DNA of 64,000 bases from positions 18,743-82,742 of the forward strand of contig NZ_WQOH01000036.1 in NCBI RefSeq assembly GCF_018784445.1, read 5' to 3'. This DNA is from Gemmiger formicilis. GTDB taxonomy: Bacteria > Bacillota > Clostridia > Oscillospirales > Ruminococcaceae. Of this stretch, positions 9,114-15,537 are shown in pieces. The stretch's first letter is position 1, and every line of letters begins with the position of its first letter. The position numbers and the translations under genes are program-made. The notes beneath the pieces are model-generated. The model searched no databases and was not told where the DNA came from. It saw nothing but the letters and a program-made list of their open reading frames with translations.

Positions 9114-9265
9114 GAAAGATTTCTGCGAAGTATCGCACTAAAATAGACATCCAATCAGCAGTTGGCCGCGCCGCTTAACCGCCGCGCCGTGCAAAACTCA
9201 GTTTTGCTACGACAATTGTTGAAAAAAATCGTAGTTCAACTACGATAGATGTTATAGTACGATTT

Positions 9266-9309
9266 AAGCCCCTTTTGGCTGCTGTATGGCAGTTGAAAGG
9301 GGCTTTTTT
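9266..9309 (+). terminator. Element-borne hairpin after gap, overlapping the integrase ribosome binding site
   Basis: AAGCCCCTTT (9266-9275) pairs with AAAGGGGCTT (9296-9305) across a 20-base loop and is followed by T residues. It looks like an intrinsic terminator and probably ends gap transcripts. The right arm also contains the AGGGG that would serve as ribosome binding site for the ATG at 9311. Confidence 0.65.
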
Positions 9310-9310
9310 A

Positions 9311-10216
9311 ATGTTACTCGCTGATGCTTGCACCGAATATGTTTTTAGCTGCAAAGTGCGCCGCTTGTCTGAGAAAACAATAGACAACTATCGTAAACAA
9401 ATTCTTTACTGGAATCGCTACCTTGATGAAGTGTGTGATGTTCAAGAGGTAGAGAAAGTGCGGCCCATTCATATCAAGAATTTTATTATCCTAAAGGAAA
9501 AGGACAAGAGAAAACCCGCCTATATCAATGACTTGCTGAAAGCCTACCGCAGCTTTTTCAACTACTGCGTGGAAGAAGAATATATAGACGAATCGCCCCT
9601 TGCAAAAGTAAAGAATGTAAAAGAACCGCGCGTAATTATCAACACCTTCACCCTAACAGACATTAAAAAGATGCTGGACTATTATAGCGGCGCGGATTAT
9701 CTTTCGGTGCGCAATCGGGCGATACTTGCCGCGCTATTTGATTCTGGTATACGCTGTGCGGAACTGATGAGCCTTACAGATGATAAAGTGCGCGAGGATT
9801 ATATGTTGATTCACGGCAAGGGCGATAAAGAGCGTGTAGTGCCTAAATCGCCGTTTTTGTCTAAGTGTATGATACGATACCAGAGAGCAAGAGAAAGCTA
9901 TTTTGCGGGCAAATTGCCGCCGCAGGGGTATACGTTTTTAAGCAAGACAGGGAAGAAACTGACCCATGAATCCGTTGCTAAAATCGTGCGTAATGCGTCA
10001 AGAGCAGCAAAGGTAGATAGGTCGGTACGCGCCAGTCCGCACACTTGCCGCCACACTTTTGCACAGCTACAGTTGAAAGATGGAATTGACCTCTATACCC
10101 TTAGCCGCTTGATGGGCCATGAGAATATAGCCATCACACAGCGCTATTTGCGCGGCATGAAAGACGATTCAATACTTCAAGAGGGAAACAAGCACAGTCC
10201 TTTAATGCGGCTGTAA
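9311..10216 (+). CDS. Tyrosine recombinase (integrase) of the gap element
   Basis: About 301 residues. An N-terminal SAM-like core-binding domain (LSEKTIDNYRKQILYWNRYL) is followed by the catalytic domain. Visible catalytic residues are Arg in DSGIRCAEL, Lys in GKGDKERVV, HxxR in SPHTCRHTFA, His in LMGHENIAITQ and the nucleophile Tyr in QRYLRG. It would cut and rejoin DNA at the 97-bp gap repeats. The ATG at 9311 has AGGGG 8 bases upstream, but a TTG at 9275 in the same frame is also possible. It reads away from attL. Codon use (AGA, ATA, AAA) differs clearly from gap. Confidence 0.93.
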   Translation: MLLADACTEYVFSCKVRRLSEKTIDNYRKQILYWNRYLDEVCDVQEVEKVRPIHIKNFIILKEKDKRKPAYINDLLKAYRSFFNYCVEEEYIDESPLAKVKNVKEPRVIINTFTLTDIKKMLDYYSGADYLSVRNRAILAALFDSGIRCAELMSLTDDKVREDYMLIHGKGDKERVVPKSPFLSKCMIRYQRARESYFAGKLPPQGYTFLSKTGKKLTHESVAKIVRNASRAAKVDRSVRASPHTCRHTFAQLQLKDGIDLYTLSRLMGHENIAITQRYLRGMKDDSILQEGNKHSPLMRL

Positions 10217-10386
10217 AATAGTAGGCAGATTCTACAATATCTTAGAAAATTCTATCGATAGGTAAACAGATAGTCAGCCAGTTGTTGAAAATTCTGGCTG
10301 ACTTTTTCTATGCGCGGAAAGGTGCGGCAATCTGAAAGATTGACGCATTAAATAATTGAATAGAACAAATTTGCGGAGACAATTTA

Positions 10387-10415
10387 TTGAAAAAAGAACG
10401 ATGCTATGATATAAT
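10387..10415 (+). promoter_or_regulatory. Consensus promoter of the helicase transcript
   Basis: TTGAAA, a 17-base spacer and TATAAT match the vegetative consensus exactly. The first possible start codon is about 170 bases downstream, leaving a long leader. The rest of the gap between the integrase and this site (10217-10386) shows no gene. Confidence 0.8.
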
Positions 10416-10580
10416 ATTTATAGAAGATGAGAAAAGAAAACATCTTCTAAGATTCAGCGAGCTATCGTAAAAAATTATGCGCATCGCGCATAATTTTTCA
10501 CAGATAGCTGGAAAAATTTAAAATTACACACGTTTCTACGAGATTCTCTATTTACGTCGTAGAAAAGTATGAAAAGGAGT
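10416..10580 (+). promoter_or_regulatory. Structured 5' leader with three hairpins
   Basis: Hairpin 1 pairs TAGAAGATG (10421-10429) with CATCTTCTA (10441-10449). Hairpin 2 has an outer stem AGCTATC/GATAGCT (10460-10466, 10503-10509). Inside it is a 13-bp inner stem AAAAATTATGCGC / GCGCATAATTTTT (10470-10482, 10486-10498) with a 3-base loop, followed by T residues as in a terminator. Hairpin 3 pairs TTTCTACG (10533-10540) with CGTAGAAA (10558-10565). The leader could be an attenuator, an antisense-type copy control or a replication origin; the sequence alone does not decide. Confidence 0.6.
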
Positions 10581-10637
10581 AATAATATGATGAAAACATC
10601 GTAGAAGTTATTAGGATTTAGCAACAATCAGCAAGAA

Positions 10638-11906
10638 ATGCTGTACCTTTCAGACGCAATCAGAGGGGAATATGTACAAAATGAATTTAACGTGATTGAA
10701 GCCCCATGCGGTTGCGGTAAGACAGAGTATGCGGTCAACAAACTTCCCTACGAGATTTTAGGCAGTAAACCGCAGTTTAACAGAGTGCTGTATTTGATTG
10801 ATACTTGCGCAGGACGACACAGCATTGTGGCAAAACACCCAGACAAGGCCCGCTGCTATGATAACATCATTGATAACGGCGGTAGGCGGTTTGATGGTTT
10901 TGATGCAAATAGAACTGTTGTAATTACCTATGCTAAATTGGGCGTTGAGGTGCGCCGCAATCCAGACTTCTTAAACCAGTTTGATTTGATTATTGCTGAC
11001 GAGTTCCACAACATTCACTGGCCTATTCCCTATGAGCGCGGCATAATCAAAACAAACTATCCCTATTTAACAAGTAGTGAAGTTGATGCGCTGCTAAAAG
11101 AACGCTGCAATAACTATCATGCTATGATGGCGTTGTCTCGCGCCGCCGTGAATCCGTCTACTATTGTTGTGGGCATGAGCGCCACACCTTACGACATTGA
11201 AACATGGGCAGAATGGCAAGATGTGCCGTTCACCTATATGGAGATTGCACCGAATATTAGACATTATACAGCGCAGAACACAGTGCCCTATAGCCATGTG
11301 GACGGCTTGATCAAAAAGCTGCCAGAGGGCCAGAAAACGCTATTTTACGCGGCGCACATTACGGATATAAAGAAGTTCCAAAAGGAATGTGAAACGGCTG
11401 GGTTGCGCTGTGCGTCCGTGTGGAGCGTAAATAACACAGACAATCCTATGACGGCGGAACAACTAAAAATAAGGAACGATATTATAGAAACGAATGAGTT
11501 TCCAGAAAATGTTGATGTACTATTTATCAACAAAAGCATGGAAACGGCTATAAATATCTACACCCCTGTGCCGAATGTGGTCGTACACTCAGCAAACAAG
11601 AGCGCACAAGTACAGGCGCGTGGACGTATCAGAAATGACATTGAAAATCTGTATGTACTTACGCCAGACACGCGCTATATAGATTTGACAGACCGCCGCA
11701 TCAATGACTTCTTTAATAAGCCGCTTGATGTAGAGCAAAAGGCAGCGTTAGTGCAGGTCGTTGGGCTGAAAGATAGTCAATCACATAAAGTGGGCTGGCC
11801 TACGCTGAAAAAGGCGCTATGTGAGAATGGCTGCACGATTTTGACGCACCGCATGGGGACAAAAAACTATGATGTGATTGTGCCGCTAGATAGTGTTGAG
11901 GACTGA
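10638..11906 (+). CDS. SF2 helicase-like ATPase with an in-frame amber codon near its start
   Basis: The 422-residue frame from 10638 has helicase motif I (APCGCGKTEYAV), motif II (IIADEFHNIHW), motif III (VGMSATPYD) and motif VI (QVQARGRIRND), so it is a DEAD-like superfamily 2 ATPase of about 1.3 kb. It may unwind DNA for replication of the element. The start is problematic. The good ribosome binding site (AAAAGGAG, 10573-10580) serves ATG ATG at 10587, but that frame has TAG at 10602-10604 and then stays open through 10638. The ATG at 10638 has only a poor AAGAA site. The gene is either translated weakly from 10638, read through, or damaged by a nonsense change. Confidence 0.8.
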   Translation: MLYLSDAIRGEYVQNEFNVIEAPCGCGKTEYAVNKLPYEILGSKPQFNRVLYLIDTCAGRHSIVAKHPDKARCYDNIIDNGGRRFDGFDANRTVVITYAKLGVEVRRNPDFLNQFDLIIADEFHNIHWPIPYERGIIKTNYPYLTSSEVDALLKERCNNYHAMMALSRAAVNPSTIVVGMSATPYDIETWAEWQDVPFTYMEIAPNIRHYTAQNTVPYSHVDGLIKKLPEGQKTLFYAAHITDIKKFQKECETAGLRCASVWSVNNTDNPMTAEQLKIRNDIIETNEFPENVDVLFINKSMETAINIYTPVPNVVVHSANKSAQVQARGRIRNDIENLYVLTPDTRYIDLTDRRINDFFNKPLDVEQKAALVQVVGLKDSQSHKVGWPTLKKALCENGCTILTHRMGTKNYDVIVPLDSVED

Positions 11907-12285
11907 TAAAGCACGGTTGTCCTAATGCCTGCCCTAGTGTGCGGCGCTTGTCTAGTGGTGTGCTTTTGAAATAGAGCAAATGAGTGGAATCCTCTAATAT
12001 ATCCCCTATATATAGGATTTGTGTGCAACAATAATATATAAAATACATGACCCTCGGCGGATAAAAAATAAACCGCCGGGGGTCGTTGAATTTTGTGGTA
12101 ACATATAGCGGTATAACGATAAAACTATATATAGTGTATGCCACTTTTGAAACTTGATAGGATTATAAATGTACCTATAAGGTGGGCTGTGCTATAATAT
12201 AAACATCGAAGGGAGATAAAACAAAAACACAAAAACTCCCACATAAACAGCGTCCACGGCATACAGTGGAAGAAAGAGGTTTATT
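11907..12285. other. Non-coding stretch with a hairpin and a promoter
   Basis: No gene is seen. A stem pairing GACCC..CGGCGG with CCGCCGGGGGTC lies at about 12049-12084 and could end the helicase transcript, though no T run follows. An extended -10 (TGCTATAAT, TATAAT at 12193-12198) probably drives the gene at 12286. Its leader contains GGGAG (12211) and CTCCC (12236), which can pair. Confidence 0.5.
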
Positions 12286-12735
12286 ATGGCTCAGCAGAAG
12301 ATTTGGTTCGATTTCGTCAGCAACACCATTAAGGTTGAAGCTAACTACTTGCCGCAGACCCGCAAGGTTGGCTCTAAGGCTTATAAAACCCTGCTGGCAG
12401 CTAAGCGGGATAACCCCACGGCAACGATTGAGACTTTCGGTAAGCGCGAAGATAAGTACAACCACATTACTGTAAGCCAGATGCAGACCTACTTTGAGGT
12501 AAACGGTTTGACCGCTGACGCGGCGAAACTCAAAGAGATGCGCGAGAACAAGGAAACGCACATCAACAAGAATGGTCGCACCGTCAGAACGTATAATATG
12601 GGCAAAATCCGTCAGTGGTTCATGGAAAATTACAGCGTAGGCTACAAAAAGTATGTAGAAAGCAAGAAAGCGGCAAGTAATGCGGTACAAATGCCTACGA
12701 GCAATGTAGAAAAAGAGGAAAAGCCCGCAGCATGA
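12286..12735 (+). CDS. Conserved-looking hypothetical protein of the gap element
   Basis: The 149-residue protein is soluble, basic and Lys/Asn-rich, with no signal peptide and no membrane helix. I do not recognise a family. A pattern of aromatic and basic residues (MAQQKIWFDFVSNTIKVEAN at the start; MGKIRQWFMENYSVGYKKYV near 105-125) and a charged tail suggest a nucleic-acid or protein-binding role, which is only a guess. It starts 9 bases after AGAGG and has its own extended -10 promoter. Codon use in the first third (GCT, CGC, AAG) looks like that of a highly expressed gene. It ends shortly before the convergent repressor gene. Confidence 0.75.
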   Translation: MAQQKIWFDFVSNTIKVEANYLPQTRKVGSKAYKTLLAAKRDNPTATIETFGKREDKYNHITVSQMQTYFEVNGLTADAAKLKEMRENKETHINKNGRTVRTYNMGKIRQWFMENYSVGYKKYVESKKAASNAVQMPTSNVEKEEKPAA

Positions 12736-12800
12736 TTTATTATAAAGTGAATGATAGAGGAAAGGGGACGCAGCAATGCGCCCCCTCTTTTTTGTATATG

Positions 12801-13016
12801 CTATTGGTTTATAATGGGATTATCTGTTCTTTCCAAAATGTAATCAATGGAGACTTTATAATAGTCTGCAAGCGCCAATAGATGCTCTAAAGGGATGGTC
12901 TGAAAGCCGCGCTCATAGCGTGAGTAAACCGTCTGTTGAATATGCAGAAGGCTTGCAATAGCCGTTTGGGAAAGGTCGCTATCTTCACGCAAGTCACGCA
13001 GCCGCCGCAAATACAA
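12801..13016 (-). CDS. XRE-family helix-turn-helix repressor
   Basis: The 71-residue protein is a single Cro/CI-type HTH domain: LRDLREDSDLSQTAIASLLH, then IQQTVYSRYERGFQTIPLEH and LALADYYKVSIDYILERTDN. It starts at a TTG 9 bases after GGGGAGTG. It is divergent from the lipoprotein gene at 13151. The intervening 134 bases hold a promoter and a 36-bp perfect palindrome, so it is the likely regulator of that promoter and possibly of the element. It has no C-terminal protease or ligand domain, as in small plasmid or phage repressors. Confidence 0.88.
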   Translation of the reverse strand: MYLRRLRDLREDSDLSQTAIASLLHIQQTVYSRYERGFQTIPLEHLLALADYYKVSIDYILERTDNPIINQ

Positions 13017-13055
13017 ACAAAATCACTCCCCAAAGATTAGTATTGTTCGGTACTA

Positions 13056-13084
13056 TTGACGATAACACGTTTCTGTGGTAAGAT
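13056..13084 (+). promoter_or_regulatory. Promoter of the small lipoprotein operon
   Basis: TTGACG, a 17-base spacer and TAAGAT; the last base of the -10 is the first base of the 36-bp palindrome. Confidence 0.65.
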
Positions 13085-13119
13085 GCTTATATTAGAACTT
13101 ATAAGTTCTAATATAAGCA
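13084..13119. repeat. 36-bp perfect palindrome, candidate operator
   Basis: The left half TGCTTATATTAGAACTTA is followed without a gap by its exact reverse complement. It starts at the -10 box and covers the transcription start region of the 13151 gene. It fits an operator for the divergent XRE repressor, or a cruciform-forming site. Confidence 0.8.
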
Positions 13120-13150
13120 AATGAATCGAGTAAAAAGAAGGAGCGTTAAA

Positions 13151-13369
13151 ATGAAAAAAGCGCTAGGGATTGTGTTAGCACTGACAATCGCGTTTGCGAT
13201 GGCCGCCTGCGGTGCAAAAGAGGACAGTGTACGCGCTGTATCAGCCAGTGACGGGTATAAGTGCGAAACGTGTAAAAAGAAAACCGCAGCAACCTACTGT
13301 GTAACGAAAGACGGCGTAGACCATTACCTTTGCTCAAATTGCAGATGGTATTACTTCCCGAATTTATGA
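13151..13369 (+). CDS. Small Cys-rich lipoprotein
   Basis: The 72-residue precursor has a type II signal peptide with lipobox FAMAAC (Cys20), so the mature protein of about 53 residues is predicted to be lipid-anchored outside the cell. The mature part has CETCKKK and CSNCRWYY, a CxxC...CxxC pair with a further Cys and a His between, resembling a small zinc ribbon. The start follows AAGGAGCG. It is the first of three closely spaced small genes behind an XRE-controlled promoter. No function is known to me. Confidence 0.75.
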   Translation: MKKALGIVLALTIAFAMAACGAKEDSVRAVSASDGYKCETCKKKTAATYCVTKDGVDHYLCSNCRWYYFPNL

Positions 13370-13381
13370 GGAGACTATAAA

Positions 13382-13522
13382 ATGGTTGTATTCCTGCTAA
13401 TTTTGATTGTATGCTGCCTTATGTTTGGAGGCCAGCAAACGGCAGAGGGCTGTGGAACTTTGATTGTTGTTGGTGCTGTTCTGCTTTTGGTATTGGGTCT
13501 TTTTGGTATGTTGTTTGGCTAA
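13382..13522 (+). CDS. Small hydrophobic membrane peptide
   Basis: The 46-residue peptide has two hydrophobic segments (2-16 and 27-45) joined by a short polar turn (GGQQTAEGCG). GAGGAG lies about 9 bases before its ATG and it sits 12 bases after the preceding lipoprotein gene, with a ribosome binding site for the next gene right behind its stop. This supports real translation despite its size. Toxin-like peptides can look like this, but nothing specific is recognised. Confidence 0.55.
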   Translation: MVVFLLILIVCCLMFGGQQTAEGCGTLIVVGAVLLLVLGLFGMLFG

Positions 13523-13537
13523 AAAGGAGTGTTAAAC

Positions 13538-13834
13538 ATGAAAAAGGTAAATGTAATGTTAGTGATAGGTACGGCTATATTGGCTGTTGCACTTGCTGGG
13601 TGTACAGGCGATTCTACCCCAACATCCACATCAACAGCAACGTCAAAGAGTACCTATTCAAGTAGCAGTTCGAGTGAATCCAGCACAAGCACAAAGTCTG
13701 ATTACCATAGCGGCAAGGGCAGCGAGTGGGACAAGCAGGTCAATGATATTGCCGATGAATACGGTGATGATATGGGGCTGTCCGCAGAAGAAATAGACGC
13801 TATGATGCGGGCGATGGAAAAAGGACAAGGCTAA
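13538..13834 (+). CDS. Small Ser/Thr-rich lipoprotein
   Basis: The 98-residue precursor has a lipobox ALAGC (Cys21) after a hydrophobic signal. A Ser/Thr-rich linker (about 24-58) follows, then an acidic C-terminal helix (VNDIADEYGDDMGLSAEEID). AAAGGAG precedes the ATG. It ends the three-gene run and a terminator follows. It is probably displayed at the cell surface; no family is recognised. Confidence 0.75.
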   Translation: MKKVNVMLVIGTAILAVALAGCTGDSTPTSTSTATSKSTYSSSSSSESSTSTKSDYHSGKGSEWDKQVNDIADEYGDDMGLSAEEIDAMMRAMEKGQG

Positions 13835-13837
13835 CGG

Positions 13838-13880
13838 AAACGGCGCTTACCCCTAAAACAGAGGTGAGCGCCGTTTCTTT
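13838..13880 (+). terminator. Terminator after the small lipoprotein genes
   Basis: AAACGGCGCT pairs with AGCGCCGTTT and is followed by CTTTT. The remaining bases up to 14049 hold a TATAAT just upstream of the resolvase. Confidence 0.7.
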
Positions 13881-14049
13881 TGCTCTTGATGTAAATTTAG
13901 AGTATACCCTATCTTTACGCCGCCAAAAGCCACAAAAACGTAAAAATAGAGTTGGTTTTCAAATTGTTTTACAAAACGTAAATGAAGTCCAGACTATGGG
14001 ACTTTTACTATGGTATAATAATAGTAGAAAGCGAAGGGAGAACGTAAAA

Positions 14050-14607
14050 ATGAAAATCGCCTATGTTCGTGTGTCTACTGTTGAGCAAAACGAAGCCCGC
14101 CAGATTGAAGCGCTGAAAAAGTACGATGTGGACAAATGGTTTACGGAAAAGGTATCTGCAAAAGATACAAACCGTCCGCAGCTGCAAGCAATGATTGATT
14201 TTGCGCGTGAGGGTGACACGATTTACATTCACGATTTCAGCCGCTTAGCGCGTTCTACTGCCGACCTCTTGAAGCTGGTGGAGCAACTACAGGCAAAGGG
14301 CGTGCATCTTGTCAGTAATAAAGAGAACATCGATACCAGCACCCCAACAGGACGATTGATGCTTACAATGATTGGTGCAATCAATGAGTTTGAGCGCTGC
14401 AACCTCTTGGAACGCCAGCGCGAGGGTATCGCTATTGCAAAAGCACAAGGCAAGTTCAAAGGCCGCAAAGAGGTCAAGGCGGACGATTTCGCCGCACAGT
14501 ATCAGCGCTATTTGAACCGCGAATTGAACAAGGCGCAGCTTGCCAAAACGCTTGGAATTTCGCGTCCTACGCTTGATAAGATGATTCGTCAGCATACCAC
14601 CGCATAA
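14050..14607 (+). CDS. Serine recombinase (resolvase/invertase family)
   Basis: The 185-residue protein has the resolvase catalytic domain: IAYVRVSTVEQNEARQ with the nucleophile Ser, EKVSAKDTNRPQLQ, DFSRLARST and LMLTMIGAINEFER. It ends in a short HTH (LNKAQLAKTLGISRPTLDK). It would resolve multimers or invert DNA of the element. The ATG at 14050 follows GAAGGGAG; the same frame is open further upstream but without a start signal. It lies next to attR, at the opposite end from the tyrosine integrase. The AT-rich bases before it could hold its target site. Confidence 0.92.
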   Translation: MKIAYVRVSTVEQNEARQIEALKKYDVDKWFTEKVSAKDTNRPQLQAMIDFAREGDTIYIHDFSRLARSTADLLKLVEQLQAKGVHLVSNKENIDTSTPTGRLMLTMIGAINEFERCNLLERQREGIAIAKAQGKFKGRKEVKADDFAAQYQRYLNRELNKAQLAKTLGISRPTLDKMIRQHTTA

Positions 14608-14859
14608 ACCGTTACAGCCCCTCTCAGCGCCGCGCAGCGGCGTTAGAGGGAGTATATAAAACAGGCTGGAAAGCCGCAATAAAGCAATAGAAAGAGGGTA
14701 GAAAAAGCAAGAATCCTGCTACGAAGGTCAACACCTAAATAAAGAAATAAAGAAGTTTTCCAACTATGACAATTGTTGTGAAATTTCTCTACGAAAAAAG
14801 AAGGCATACAGCCACCAAAAGGGCATAAAAACAGCTATACAGCGATAATAATTGATGAA

Positions 14860-14956
14860 ACACCTATCAGGTTCAGGTCGTTTCTTGGTACGACAACGAG
14901 AACTCCTACACCTCTCAGATGGTCCGCACCATTAAGTACTTCGCTGAGCTGTAATC
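14860..14956 (+). repeat. attR: second copy of the gap 3' end
   Basis: It is identical over 97 bases to 9017-9113. It encodes the last 31 or so residues of GAPDH and the stop codon without a start, so it is a duplicated attachment site and not a gene. Between the resolvase and attR lie a hairpin (CCCTCT..CGCCG / CGGCG..AGAGGG, about 14619-14650) and arm-like sites. Confidence 0.9.
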
Positions 14957-14989
14957 TGCGAGTAGCTTAACTGCGAATTGAATAGCTGA

Positions 14990-15029
14990 AACCGCCCCTT
15001 CCGGGTCAAACCGGAAGGGGCGGTTTTTG
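14990..15029 (+). terminator. Original gap terminator, displaced by the insertion
   Basis: AACCGCCCCTTCCGG pairs with CCGGAAGGGGCGGTT and is followed by TTTTTG. It lies just behind attR, where it would follow gap in an empty site. Confidence 0.85.
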
Positions 15030-15040
15030 TTATTAGCGGA

Positions 15041-15070
15041 TGTAGGGGCGCACCTGTGTGTGCGCCCGGG
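15041..15070. repeat. Short palindromic repeat, family B
   Basis: GTAGGGGCGCACCTG with the mirrored GTGTGCGCCCG. Related short palindromes starting GTAGGGGC lie at 21212-21300 and 31640-31667. Confidence 0.5.
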
Positions 15071-15076
15071 ACGGGG

Positions 15077-15364
15077 TTATGGTTTGTGGTGCCCGCTGAT
15101 ATAGTCGACCAAGTCGTAGACGAGGCGCTTTTCCTGTTCGTTCATACCGCGCAGGCTGATTTTTTCTTCGCTTTCCAGGCCGAGGATGTCATCGGTAGTT
15201 GTGTGGAACAGCTGTGCCATTTCCACAAGGTAGACTGCTGTGGGGGAGGATAACTCCATTTCCCACGCATTGACGCTGGCGCGCGTTACCCCCAGCTTGC
15301 GGGCCAGCGCCGCCTGCGAGAGCCCCATGTTTTCACGTAGCCTTTTGATGTTGTCAGAAATCAA
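15077..15364 (-). CDS. XRE-family transcriptional regulator
   Basis: The 95-residue protein begins ISDNIKRLRENMGLSQAAL. The HTH is completed by ARKLGVTRASVNAWEMELSS and followed by a helical segment (PTAVYLVEMAQLFHTTTDDI). The TTG at 15364 has GGACGTGAT upstream and starts the protein right at the HTH domain; longer in-frame starts exist. It is divergent from the membrane protein at 15538 and may control it. It belongs to the chromosome, not to the gap element, because it lies beyond the gap terminator. Confidence 0.8.
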   Translation of the reverse strand: MISDNIKRLRENMGLSQAALARKLGVTRASVNAWEMELSSPTAVYLVEMAQLFHTTTDDILGLESEEKISLRGMNEQEKRLVYDLVDYISGHHKP

Positions 15365-15467
15365 GCCATCACGTCCATTCAAGTGTACAGCAGAATAATA
15401 AACAAACCGCAAGGGGAAAATCTTCACGCAGATCGTCAAAAAACGGTGCACAATTCCGCGCAACCGG

Positions 15468-15496
15468 TTGACGCCGAACCTGCTATTTGTTACAAT
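15468..15496 (+). promoter_or_regulatory. Promoter of the 15538 gene with an overlapping dyad
   Basis: TTGACG, a 17-base spacer and TACAAT. A GTTAC..GTAAC dyad spans the -10 and is a possible operator. Confidence 0.65.
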
Positions 15497-15537
15497 GGTA
15501 ACGAGCCCTGTATACAAAAGAATGGAGGAAAGTATCT

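Larger units (their letters stand above)
9114..14956. mobile_element. 5.8-kb integrative element inserted at the 3' end of gap
   Basis: It is bounded by 97-bp perfect direct repeats and is AT-richer than its neighbours. It carries a tyrosine integrase next to attL, an SF2 helicase, an unknown 149-residue protein, an XRE repressor, two small lipoproteins, a small membrane peptide and a serine recombinase next to attR. No relaxase, capsid, terminase or conjugation gene is visible, so it would need a helper to move between cells, or is a replicating satellite-like element. The native gap terminator follows attR. Confidence 0.88.

Noticed and set aside
8044..9150. 368-codon frame antisense to gap
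   Set aside because: gap is unmistakable and codon-biased; the antisense frame arises from its GCT/GAC-rich codons.
10416..10580. Known riboswitch class
   Set aside because: The hairpins are simple AT-rich stems without conserved aptamer motifs that I can recognise, and the downstream gene is an element helicase, not a metabolic gene.
14860..14956. Second partial gap gene as a pseudogene
   Set aside because: It is only the 97-bp duplicated attachment site and matches the integration pattern better than gene decay.
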